A stretch of 64,000 bases of DNA from Bacteroidales bacterium (GTDB lineage Bacteria > Bacteroidota > Bacteroidia > Bacteroidales > UBA7960). Below, piece by piece: positions 46,729-55,168 of this stretch. The DNA lies in assembly GCA_003559855.1 (NCBI GenBank), contig PWJZ01000072.1:1-64000 (forward strand), written 5' to 3'. A model generated the notes under the pieces. The model saw only the letters and a program-made list of their open reading frames with translations. It did not search any database and had not been told where the DNA came from. The stretch's first letter is position 1; the number at the start of each line of letters is the position of its first letter. Position numbers and translations under genes: made by a program.

Positions 46729-47727
46729 ATGAAAAAGAAAAATATTGCAGTAATTGCAGGTGGTTACTCAGGCGAATATGTTATCTCGATAGACAGCGCA
46801 AAAACCATATGCAAAAACCTTGATAAAAACAGGTACAATGTTTTTCTGATACTTATCATCAAAGAAAAATGGGTTTACCTTGATGATGATCAAAACGAAC
46901 ATCCTGTTGATAAAGATGATTTTTCGATTACCTTAAAAAATAAAAAGATACAATTTGACTGCGCTTTAATCACGATACATGGTTCTCCCGGTGAGGACGG
47001 CAAGCTTCAGGGTTATTTCGAAATGCTCGACATTCCTTATACTACAGCCGGTTTGCTTGCTTCAGCTTTAACTTTCAATAAATACTTCTGTAAACTGTTA
47101 ATGAAACAATGGGGTGTTAAGACAGCCAGGTCGGTCAAGTTTCATGTTTCAGAAAAACCTGATGTTTCTCTTATTCTTTCCTCTGTTAATCTTCCAGCCT
47201 TTGTGAAGCCCAATAAGGGCGGCTCAAGCCTTGGCACGACTCTTGTAAATGACAGGGGCAATCTGATGAAAGCTGTTGGAGATGCTTTTAACCACGATGA
47301 CGAGGTTTTCATTGAAGAATATGTTGATGGCACGGAACTCACCTGTGGCGCTTTTTTACAGAAAGAAAAAATAAAGGCGTTGCCGGTTACTGAAATAATA
47401 AGCAAGACAAAGGCACAATTTTTTGATTTTGAAGCTAAATATACAAAAGGCGCCGCCGATGAGATCACGCCTGCCAGAATTTCCAAAGAGCTTACCGTCA
47501 GAATACAGGATTTAACGGCTCATCTCTATAATAAGCTTGAGCTCAAAGGCATCGCAAGATTCGATTATATCAGTAAAGAGCAGGAAATATTTTTTCTTGA
47601 AGTCAACATCACGCCTGGCATGGCAGCCACCAGCATTGTTCCGCAACAAGCCGAAACAGTTGGTATAACCATTACCGAATTGTTTACCATGGTTATTGAA
47701 GAAGCATTGCACAATACAGGTTATTAG
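46729..47727 (+). CDS. ddl: D-alanine--D-alanine ligase
   Basis: ATP-grasp ligase that joins two D-alanines for peptidoglycan precursors. 332 residues. N-domain VIAGGYSGEYVISIDSA (8-24) with the S/E pattern of D-Ala binding, ITIHGSPGEDGKLQGYFEMLDIPYTTAG (about 84-110), ATP-grasp KPNKGGSSLGTT (about 159-170), and C-terminal FLEVNITPGMAATSIVPQQA with the Mg2+ and second D-Ala residues. Cytosolic. It stands alone, away from mur genes. Confidence 0.93.
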   Translation: MKKKNIAVIAGGYSGEYVISIDSAKTICKNLDKNRYNVFLILIIKEKWVYLDDDQNEHPVDKDDFSITLKNKKIQFDCALITIHGSPGEDGKLQGYFEMLDIPYTTAGLLASALTFNKYFCKLLMKQWGVKTARSVKFHVSEKPDVSLILSSVNLPAFVKPNKGGSSLGTTLVNDRGNLMKAVGDAFNHDDEVFIEEYVDGTELTCGAFLQKEKIKALPVTEIISKTKAQFFDFEAKYTKGAADEITPARISKELTVRIQDLTAHLYNKLELKGIARFDYISKEQEIFFLEVNITPGMAATSIVPQQAETVGITITELFTMVIEEALHNTGY

Positions 47728-47985
47728 ATGCAGATTGCAACCCGCCTCAATCAAAACAACTAACCTCATCGGCTCAAAAAGTAATACCTTTTTCGAAACA
47801 CATAGACATATAGAGCACATAGTTTTCACATAGAAATATGCATGCAGAAACTCTATGTGTTATCCTATGTGTCCTATGTGCCTATGTGGTTCAGGTAACA
47901 GAATATTTTATATATAATTCATTTTCTTAGCTTGACAGCTATGCTTCTCACGCTCTCACACTCTCACCCTCTCACTCTCTCACTT
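47728..47985. repeat. Intergenic CTATGTG inverted set and TCTCACNC tandem
   Basis: Three CACATAG copies (47799, 47816, 47827) face four CTATGTG copies (47853, 47865, 47874, 47882) around ATGCAT. Next to rdgB, an 8-bp unit TCTCACNC repeats 4.75 times (47946-47983), with the seventh base G, A, C, T in turn. No gene is seen. The motifs may form hairpins between the convergent ddl and rdgB ends. Confidence 0.7.
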
Positions 47986-48570
47986 CTATCCTATTACCCC
48001 GGTCAGTAAATATTCAATAAGTTTTTTTACAGCAGCTGTTCGGTGACTGATTCGGTTCTTCTCATCAAGCTCCATTTCTGCAAAAGTTTTCTCATAACCG
48101 TTGGGAATGAATATCGGATCATAGCCAAAACCCCCGCAGCCTCTTGGCTTATCAATAATTTTGCCACAGACGTTTCCTTCAAACAGCTTTTCTTTTCCGT
48201 TGATGATCAGGGATATTACGGTACGAAACCGTGCTTTACGATTCTTTTCATTTATAAGCTCTGAAAGTACTTTATCTATATTGGCTTTATCATTTTTTTC
48301 AATACCGCTGTACCTGGCAGAATGCACACCCGGTCTGCCGCCGAGGGCTTCTATTTCCAGGCCCGTGTCATCGGCAAAACAATTCATACCCGTACATTCA
48401 AAAATATAGTTTGATTTGGCAGATGCGTTCCCTTCCAGTGTAGATCTATTTTCAATGATGTCATTATCAAAACCTATGGAATCCAAACCTGATATTTTGA
48501 TCTTATTACCGGCAAAAGCCTGAATCTCCCTGATCTTATTGCGATTTTTCGTTGCAAACAAAAGTTCCAT
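47986..48570 (-). CDS. rdgB: Non-canonical purine NTP pyrophosphatase (Ham1/RdgB)
   Basis: Hydrolyses ITP, dITP and XTP to the monophosphate and pyrophosphate, keeping deaminated purines out of DNA and RNA. 194 residues with the family blocks LLFATKNRNKIREI (3-16), FADDTGLEIEALGGRPGVHSARYSG (about 62-86), GCGGFGYDPIFIPNGYEKTFAEM (about 143-165) and the C-terminal NRISHRTAAVKKL. Starts 5 bp after the biotin carrier gene stop on the same strand, so it is likely co-transcribed with the carboxylase genes. Confidence 0.95.
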   Translation of the reverse strand: MELLFATKNRNKIREIQAFAGNKIKISGLDSIGFDNDIIENRSTLEGNASAKSNYIFECTGMNCFADDTGLEIEALGGRPGVHSARYSGIEKNDKANIDKVLSELINEKNRKARFRTVISLIINGKEKLFEGNVCGKIIDKPRGCGGFGYDPIFIPNGYEKTFAEMELDEKNRISHRTAAVKKLIEYLLTGVIG

Positions 48571-48575
48571 ATTGC

Positions 48576-48929
48576 TCAGGAAATCAATTCAAGTTCAATC
48601 AAAACATGATTTTTTGGCACCATCTGCCCTTTTTTAACATTTACATTTTTTATATAGCCGGCAGCGGGAGCAAACATAATATTTTTCATTTTCATAGCTT
48701 CAAGCACCAGAACCTTTGAACCTTCTTTAACTTTATCACCTTTATTAACATATATCTTTTGAACTACTCCGGGCATGAAAGCTTTTATCTGGTCAGGAGC
48801 TGCAGGCTTATAAGGCTTTCGTAATAAGAACTTCCTGTTAGCAAAAGTATCATACCTGTCGCCCTCTATGTTGAAGGTTATATACTGTGCAGAGTTTCCC
48901 GGGTTATTATTTTCTTCGTTTTTTGCCAT
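48576..48929 (-). CDS. Biotin carboxyl carrier protein subunit
   Basis: A 117-residue biotinyl domain protein. The biotin-accepting lysine is Lys80 in LEAMKMKN; the flanking domain (from APDQIKAFMPGVVQKIYVNKGD to NHVLIELELIS) is the standard hammerhead fold. The N-terminal 40 residues are a short linker. It is 92 bp after the carboxyltransferase gene and so probably serves it as a shuttle for carboxybiotin. No biotin carboxylase or membrane decarboxylase subunit is in the window. Confidence 0.9.
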   Translation of the reverse strand: MAKNEENNNPGNSAQYITFNIEGDRYDTFANRKFLLRKPYKPAAPDQIKAFMPGVVQKIYVNKGDKVKEGSKVLVLEAMKMKNIMFAPAAGYIKNVNVKKGQMVPKNHVLIELELIS

Positions 48930-49020
48930 ACTATTTTAAAAATTATTACCCTACAAATTACAAATTGTCATTGATCTCTTCGTCGTATGGGTTTAACCTG
49001 TCTAAATTGAGTGTTTTTTC

Positions 49021-50568
49021 TTAAAATGGCGGTATTCCGTGTTTTTTCTTCGGTCCGCGCTCAGATTTTTGCGATGATATTTCAAGGGCATGGATCACAA
49101 ATTTGCGTGTTTCTGAGGGTTCTATAACTGCGTCAATATACCCATGCGCTGCAGCTACGTATGGATTGGCAAATTTTTTTCTGTACTCGCTAATTTTTCT
49201 TTTCCGGGTTTCTTCGGGGTTATCCGAATTAGCTATTGCATGTCTGAAAATAATATTTGCGGCGCCCTCAGGACCCATAACGGCTATTTCTGCAGTGGGC
49301 CAGGCAAAGACAAAGTCTGCTCGCAGGTGTCTTGAACACATGGCAATATAGCCACCGCCATAGGCTTTGCGTAATATAACAGTAGTCTTTGGTACGGTAG
49401 CCTCACTATAGGAATAAAGAACTTTTGCACCATGACGTATTACCCCGGAATGTTCCTGATCTATGCCGGGAAGGTATCCGGGAAGATCAACAAAAGTTAC
49501 CAGAGGTATATTGAATGAATCGCAAAAACGTATAAACCGTGCAGCCTTATCTGATGAATCCACATCAAGAACGCCTGCAAGAACCAATGGCTGATTGGCG
49601 ACAAAGCCAACCGTTTGCCCGTTGATACGTCCAAAACCGATGACTATGTTTGCAGCGAAATTCTCCTGTATCTCAAAAAATTCGGAATCATCGCTAACCG
49701 CCTTTATAATATTGCGAACATCATAAGGCTGCCGTGGATCGGTGGGAATAATTTTTTCTATGTCATAAAGCTTTAAATTAGGCGATTTTTTGGGAAACGG
49801 ATCCGCTTTTTTCGAATTATTCCATGGAATATAGGTGAAAAGTTTCTTTATTTGTTGAAAACATTCATTCTCAGATTCAGAAAAAAAGTGAGCATTTCCA
49901 CTTATCTCTGAATGTACTTTTGCTCCGCCCAGATCTTCCATGCTTATCTCTTCACCCAAAACAGATTTTATTACCTCCGGACCTGTTATGAACATCTTGG
50001 ATATCTTGTCAACGACAAAGACAAAGTCAGTCAGCGCCGGTGAATAGACTGCTCCTCCGGCACAGGGTCCTAAAATAACTGAAATTTGTGGTATTACACC
50101 TGAAGCTTGCGTATTGCGATAGAAAATCTCGCCATAACCGGCAAGCGAGTTTACACCTTCCTGTATCCTGGCCCCACCGGAGTCATTTATACCTATAATG
50201 GGCACTTTCAGTTTCAGCGCATGATCCATTATCTTAGTTATCTTTCGTGCATGCATCAGACCCAAAGAACCGCCCGCAACGGTAAAATCCTGTGCATAAA
50301 TGCACACGGGAAAACCGCTGATCGTGCCTGTGCCGGTAATTACACCATCACCGGGAAGGAACTTCTTGTCCATGTCAAAATCCTTGGCAGCATGCTCGAC
50401 AAAAAGATCATATTCATGAAAAGAATTGGGATCCAACAAAGAAACAATCCTCTCACGGGCCGTCATCTTGCCCATTGCAACCTGCTTCTCGATAGCTTTC
50501 TCCCCGCCCCCCTGAAGCGCCTGCTGCATACGCTTTTTAAGATCTACCGTTTTTAACTTTATTGACAT
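49021..50568 (-). CDS. Acyl-CoA carboxyltransferase (PccB/MmdA type)
   Basis: A 515-residue carboxyltransferase with both crotonase-like halves: GGARIQEGVNSLAGYGEIF (about 130-148) and GPCAGGAVYSPALTDF in the N-half, LPGYLPGIDQEHSGVIRHGAKVLY and AYGGGYIAMCSRHL in the C-half. Family: propionyl-CoA carboxylase beta and methylmalonyl-CoA decarboxylase alpha subunits share these motifs, so the direction of reaction is undecided. With the following biotin carrier it could be the alpha/gamma pair of a Na+-pumping methylmalonyl-CoA decarboxylase; the beta subunit is absent here. Likely propionate/succinate metabolism. Confidence 0.92.
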   Translation of the reverse strand: MSIKLKTVDLKKRMQQALQGGGEKAIEKQVAMGKMTARERIVSLLDPNSFHEYDLFVEHAAKDFDMDKKFLPGDGVITGTGTISGFPVCIYAQDFTVAGGSLGLMHARKITKIMDHALKLKVPIIGINDSGGARIQEGVNSLAGYGEIFYRNTQASGVIPQISVILGPCAGGAVYSPALTDFVFVVDKISKMFITGPEVIKSVLGEEISMEDLGGAKVHSEISGNAHFFSESENECFQQIKKLFTYIPWNNSKKADPFPKKSPNLKLYDIEKIIPTDPRQPYDVRNIIKAVSDDSEFFEIQENFAANIVIGFGRINGQTVGFVANQPLVLAGVLDVDSSDKAARFIRFCDSFNIPLVTFVDLPGYLPGIDQEHSGVIRHGAKVLYSYSEATVPKTTVILRKAYGGGYIAMCSRHLRADFVFAWPTAEIAVMGPEGAANIIFRHAIANSDNPEETRKRKISEYRKKFANPYVAAAHGYIDAVIEPSETRKFVIHALEISSQKSERGPKKKHGIPPF

Positions 50569-50942
50569 ATCTCCTCAAAGTTTATTTTTAAATGGTTTGC
50601 CAAGGTTGTAAACTTAAAATTGTTTTGAAAATTATAATTACTCAAAAAAATATTACAGCCAAACAAGCTGTAAAAGTAATAAAATTAATTAATAAGGAAA
50701 AATATTATAACATACTCATTATCAAAATAAAAACAAAGTTTACCGGAATTATGTAAGTGAAAAAGCTAACAAGGGTAAACCGCACAACAACAGACCCATC
50801 AAAAAACAATTTTAATAAACTAATACCGGTTAAGCTCAAACACTCATAACAAGCGGCAGATCTATAGGTATAAACAGATTGGCAGCGAAAAATAAAGTTA
50901 ACGGCAAATAAAAATAAAATGATCCATAAATGCCCAAAAATC
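50569..50942. other. Intergenic region
   Basis: 374 bp, AT-rich, between the carboxyltransferase start and the protease stop, both on the minus strand. Presumably it contains the carboxyltransferase promoter, but no clear TAnnTTTG/TTTG pair was found. No gene or repeat seen. Confidence 0.35.
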
Positions 50943-53900
50943 TTAATCTATAATAGTTACCTTCAATGTTTCATGATAATCATCACTAACTACATTAATA
51001 AGGTAAACCCCTTTGGAGAGGCCTGTTAAATTTATGCTTACCCTTTCGTCTGCCTCAATAATATCATAATTATATAATGCAAGCCTGCTTCCCTGCAAAT
51101 TCATAACACTTATAACCACATTTTTCATGGGCTTGCTAAACAAAACATTGTATCTGTTTCTGGCAGGATTAGGGTATCCCGCTAAATATCCGGAGGGCAT
51201 GGTTTGATCATCAACCGGCAGAACACTTGTAAATATTGCGCTTAAGCTAAGGCTGTTAGAGGGCATAGTAAACGTGTATTCCTGCTCTGTACTGAAAAGT
51301 TCATTGTTTTTTTCCCATTTTTTAAAAACATATCCGATATCAGGCTCGGCTTTTACCGTTACGGGTTCTCCTTCCATATACAAACCCTGACCTGTTGCCA
51401 TACCGGAAAGCTCGGGTTTGACTTCAAGTGAAACGAAATACAACATAGCAGCATCCAAAAGTTCAATCTTGTCAATTGCAAAATTTTCACCATTCTTACC
51501 TTCATACTGAAATGCTATTCTTACATTGCCTTCATTTGCAAATTGTATAAGATTAACACTTGTTTTCAACCATTGATAATCGGTTTGCGGTGAGTCAAAG
51601 CCGGGATGCATAGTATGATTCCATACTTCATGAAAAGCACCTCCGTCAACACTCACATAAGCTCTGAGAGAGCAATTTCCCTCTATCACCGAACTTGTAT
51701 AGCTGCCGTTGAAGTGAAACCTGAGTGCCGGTCTGCTGGCCGATGAAAAATCTACCGGGGCGGTAATCAGCCATTCGTCCTGAGTCTCTTCATCAGTACC
51801 GGGCACATATATAAAATAATCACCCTCAACAGGATTTACATTACCATTATCCGTAGGATAGCCGGTGGTGAATTGCCAGGAATATGCTGATTTTTCCACT
51901 TTTTTCCAGCATTCATCCAGTTTGCCGTCTTCAAAGATTTCCTGAAAAGGGAACTCGCTAATATACGTATCACACGGCTCATCAAGCAAAACATAAGCTG
52001 CATTTGACGGATCTGATTCTATCATGCCTTCATAAACAGCTGTTGCATGGTACTCATAAAAACCAAAACCGGGAACATTATCGGTAAATGTTGTCACCTG
52101 GGCTGTAGCAGACTGAAATATCATCTCATTATCACGGTAAAGCCTGTAATATAGAGGTGTATTTTCGTATTTTTCATAAAAGACGGCATAATTATTATTT
52201 AATGACAAGCTTTCCGTTTCGGTAATTTCACTTTCCTCCAAAGCCCTGTGGTCTGTCTTTGCCTGTTTTATTGTTGCTTTCGATGACCTGCCATCCTGGT
52301 CGGTGATATATATTTTGATCAGAAAATCAAATTGCTCGGTTTTTTGAATATCCATATATGGAAACCATTCGCCGGGAATACCGGTAAAAGAATGTCCTGC
52401 TCCGTAATTGACCATTTTCATCAATGTAGAAGGATGACCGCTTTCGTGAACCGGTTTTACGGCAACATAAAATTTTTCATCAATTTCCAGGGGATTGCTG
52501 AGAATATGTTGACTTTCCTGCAAATCTTCCGCATAAAGCAAGGGCGATTCATAAAGAAGTGCTTTCCCGTCATGTCCGTATATCTTAAATCTGAATTTAT
52601 TATCGGGCCACTGATGGTTCTGATGTTCGGCAAAGATACCCGAAACTTTTTCCAGTATGAGCGGAAAAGTGAAATCAAAATCTTTGTCATCAAACAGGGT
52701 TGCTCTTTCCGGACCTTTCCATGTAAGGTGAGTATAATCGGTCACGTGAGAATACCAGCCTTCGGTATTAGGTGTACTTCCGGGTTTATGCCACTTTAAT
52801 TCAATGCTTTCGCCGTCTATATCTTTTGTTGTCAGATATCCCGGAGGCGGGTATTCGGTATAATACGGGTCAAAGCCCTGCAAAGTCATAACCCCTTTAT
52901 TCAGCGGATCGAGGTAGGGCTTCAGTTGTTTCATCACGTTATCGGGGTCATTTGACTCCCAGTGATAACTCATTTTCCCGTAAAAATCGGGTTTTTGCGG
53001 GCTGTAACAATCGGAAGTACCTCCGGTCAGGGTTCCTACGATCAACCCCTGGCTGTTAAAAAGCGGTGATCCTGATGAACCGCCCTCGGGAACGCTCCAG
53101 TTTGTTTCTGTGCTTTCCCATTCAACACGCCAGGCGGAGTTTTCCGCCATTTTGCTGTCGTTTACCTTAACAGTGGCACTGGTCAGGGTCGTGCTGTAAG
53201 TAGAGATCTTTTTTGTATCGCCGGCGGGGTGATGTATTCCCACACCTGAATTGCTCGGACTTTCGCTGACGCTCCATCCGCTGAAATAGGGATTCCAGCC
53301 GGCAGGAGGTGATTTTTTGAGCAACACCAGCCTGAAATCTGAACCGCCATCCAAAGGTCCTTTGGATACAAGATCACAACCATGAAGCATATCATATGCC
53401 GGAGTCCCGACTGTATCCTGACATCCCGGCCTTTCAAAATTAAAATAAAACTGCCAGTATATCATATCCTGAAAATCGGCACCCGTACCACAATGAGCAG
53501 CCGATAAAAGGTAAGGTGTTGTATCCTTGGCCGTATTATTGACCAAAGCACCGGTACACCACCAATAATCCCCTCCAACCTTCATCAGCATCCGTGCTAC
53601 GCTTCGTTTATGGTTTTGCCAATCATCGCCTTCAGGGCAATTTATATCTATCTGGCACCATCCCGAATTGCCTAAACCCCAGGGACGCCCGCCATCAGAA
53701 AACAAACCTCCGCCTCTCGTTATATGAATAACATCTCTTATATTAAATGGCGACTCGGGCGGTATGTCTGAAACACCCCGCTCAATATTTAATTCGTATT
53801 CTATTACTATTGCGTCTGCAGGAATAATATGAGAGGTGAAAACGTTATGAGCATTATTGTTACGAGAGTCAAAAGCTCCAACGATAAATTGTTTGTCAAC

Positions 53901-54335
53901 ACTGTAAACAAACATCCTGGCATTTTCAGGAAGCTTAAAATCATCAAATACAAGACCCAGTGCTAATGCCCCGGGCGAGCTTATCTTTAAACGCCATATC
54001 TGAAGCGAGTCGCCAACTAAATCCCAGCTTCCCGAACAGGAAGGACCAACACCGGCAGGTAAAGAAAATCCGGCATGAAGGGCTTCACCCGGCTCAGGCG
54101 GAAACGAATAATTGCTCATCCGCCGAAACATCTCATCTGTCAAACTGACATTTAAAACATCAATATCATCGCCCGAAACCCCCGTCAAAATAGTAACAGG
54201 AGTACCACCATATTGTACTTGTGATTGTAAACGATAACACGGAAAAAACAGGAAAAAAATAATTAATGTAAATGATAAGAATAAGTGTAGAACCATTTTG
54301 AACATCTTGTGAATTTTTAGATTATTATTGATCAA
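50943..54335 (-). CDS. T9SS-secreted trypsin-like serine endopeptidase
   Basis: A 1130-residue exported protease. Signal peptide near residues 12-38 (start may be at Met12). The peptidase domain (about 200-470) has a complete triad: His281 in LLSAAHCG, Asp333 in SDFRLVLL, Ser421 in GGSSGSPLF. Lysyl endopeptidase/trypsin-like fold; the specificity pocket cannot be read with confidence. It is followed by a fibronectin-like region, a cleaved-adhesin-like stretch with ISEFPFQEIFEDGKLDECWKK (about 786 on), an InlB/PKD-like repeat with GEPVTVKAEPDIGYVFKKWEKN, and a C-terminal T9SS sorting domain (GYPNPARNRYNVLFS to VTIID). It should be secreted and either surface-attached or released. Confidence 0.9.
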   Translation of the reverse strand: MINNNLKIHKMFKMVLHLFLSFTLIIFFLFFPCYRLQSQVQYGGTPVTILTGVSGDDIDVLNVSLTDEMFRRMSNYSFPPEPGEALHAGFSLPAGVGPSCSGSWDLVGDSLQIWRLKISSPGALALGLVFDDFKLPENARMFVYSVDKQFIVGAFDSRNNNAHNVFTSHIIPADAIVIEYELNIERGVSDIPPESPFNIRDVIHITRGGGLFSDGGRPWGLGNSGWCQIDINCPEGDDWQNHKRSVARMLMKVGGDYWWCTGALVNNTAKDTTPYLLSAAHCGTGADFQDMIYWQFYFNFERPGCQDTVGTPAYDMLHGCDLVSKGPLDGGSDFRLVLLKKSPPAGWNPYFSGWSVSESPSNSGVGIHHPAGDTKKISTYSTTLTSATVKVNDSKMAENSAWRVEWESTETNWSVPEGGSSGSPLFNSQGLIVGTLTGGTSDCYSPQKPDFYGKMSYHWESNDPDNVMKQLKPYLDPLNKGVMTLQGFDPYYTEYPPPGYLTTKDIDGESIELKWHKPGSTPNTEGWYSHVTDYTHLTWKGPERATLFDDKDFDFTFPLILEKVSGIFAEHQNHQWPDNKFRFKIYGHDGKALLYESPLLYAEDLQESQHILSNPLEIDEKFYVAVKPVHESGHPSTLMKMVNYGAGHSFTGIPGEWFPYMDIQKTEQFDFLIKIYITDQDGRSSKATIKQAKTDHRALEESEITETESLSLNNNYAVFYEKYENTPLYYRLYRDNEMIFQSATAQVTTFTDNVPGFGFYEYHATAVYEGMIESDPSNAAYVLLDEPCDTYISEFPFQEIFEDGKLDECWKKVEKSAYSWQFTTGYPTDNGNVNPVEGDYFIYVPGTDEETQDEWLITAPVDFSSASRPALRFHFNGSYTSSVIEGNCSLRAYVSVDGGAFHEVWNHTMHPGFDSPQTDYQWLKTSVNLIQFANEGNVRIAFQYEGKNGENFAIDKIELLDAAMLYFVSLEVKPELSGMATGQGLYMEGEPVTVKAEPDIGYVFKKWEKNNELFSTEQEYTFTMPSNSLSLSAIFTSVLPVDDQTMPSGYLAGYPNPARNRYNVLFSKPMKNVVISVMNLQGSRLALYNYDIIEADERVSINLTGLSKGVYLINVVSDDYHETLKVTIID

Positions 54336-55168
54336 ATCCTATCTGTTTTTAAATCTTATCTCTTGCCCGAATCGATTCGGAAATCAAAATTAAAAAAATT
54401 TTTATTCAGTTACCGTCTATTTTTATAGAAATACACCATTAACTGATTATAAAATTATCCCGCATTTTGCCAAACCACCAAAGTATTATAAAAATTAACT
54501 GAAAGTCGTTTTAACCGGTTTTTTGATGATTTAAAAATACTAAAAATCGTTCTTATTTACAGGATTAAAAAATAGCCGGTAAGGAACACGCCCCATTTCA
54601 AAAGGATCACATTATCCCTGATTTTTTAAAATATTTGATTTTATTTTGTTTAGATCAATATTTTTTTTAATTTAGCATCGATTATTGTAATTTTATACCG
54701 GGCAATGATATGTTAATTAACTTTTTTTTTATAAAAATTGTCGTTAATAAAAAAGTTTTAGTTATATTTGCCAACGCAAATAATGGTCGTTTATGTCAAA
54801 ATTACAAACAAATCGACATCCTGATATGGTGAATACAAAACCATGTTTTCAGCAAATCAAGGCTATGCAAGGTTTCCATAACCTTACACCTTCCGCAGAA
54901 CCAGCAATCACTGCTTCCGGTTTCACAATTTACCTACTGTTATCGCTAATGATACCAATGGCGACTATGCACAAAACTCTCCGTGAATTTGAAACCTGCA
55001 TACCTTTTTCAGATATAATAAACTTTAACTTTAATTATTTTAATTATAAAAATGATTTAAATACCAAATTTTTTACAAACATTTTATGATAAAACCAGAA
55101 TACTAAACGAGTTATTAAAATTATTTTAATCTTTATTTTTACAATTGTTAAACCAAAATTCTAAAACA
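54336..55168. other. Long intergenic/leader region upstream of the T9SS mosaic gene
   Basis: 833 bp between divergent genes. A good plus-strand promoter lies at 54738-54770, leaving about 390 nt before the ATG at 55169. A 98-codon ORF (54793-55089) begins 17 bp after the predicted start site; its composition is not protein-like, so I call it a long leader or a decayed fragment. No riboswitch or terminator is clear. Confidence 0.4.
54738..54770 (+). promoter_or_regulatory. Predicted Bacteroidota promoter
   Basis: TTG (54738-54740) and TATATTTG (54763-54770) with a 22-bp spacer match the -33/-7 consensus. Transcription should start near 54777 and run toward the mosaic T9SS gene at 55169. Confidence 0.6.

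Noticed and set aside
47799-47983. CRISPR array
   Set aside because: The repeated units are only 7-8 bp with no regular spacers and no cas genes nearby.
48958-49023. Twenty in-frame sense codons after the carboxyltransferase stop (EKTLNLDRLNPYDEEINDNL)
   Set aside because: Looks coding-like, but the family normally ends at HGIPPF, and twenty codons without a stop are common by chance. No start codon suits a separate gene.
54793-55089. 98-codon ORF directly after a promoter-like sequence
   Set aside because: Amino-acid composition is not protein-like, and the frame ends in an AT-rich tail (FNYFNYKNDLNTKFFTNIL). Kept only as part of the leader-region note.
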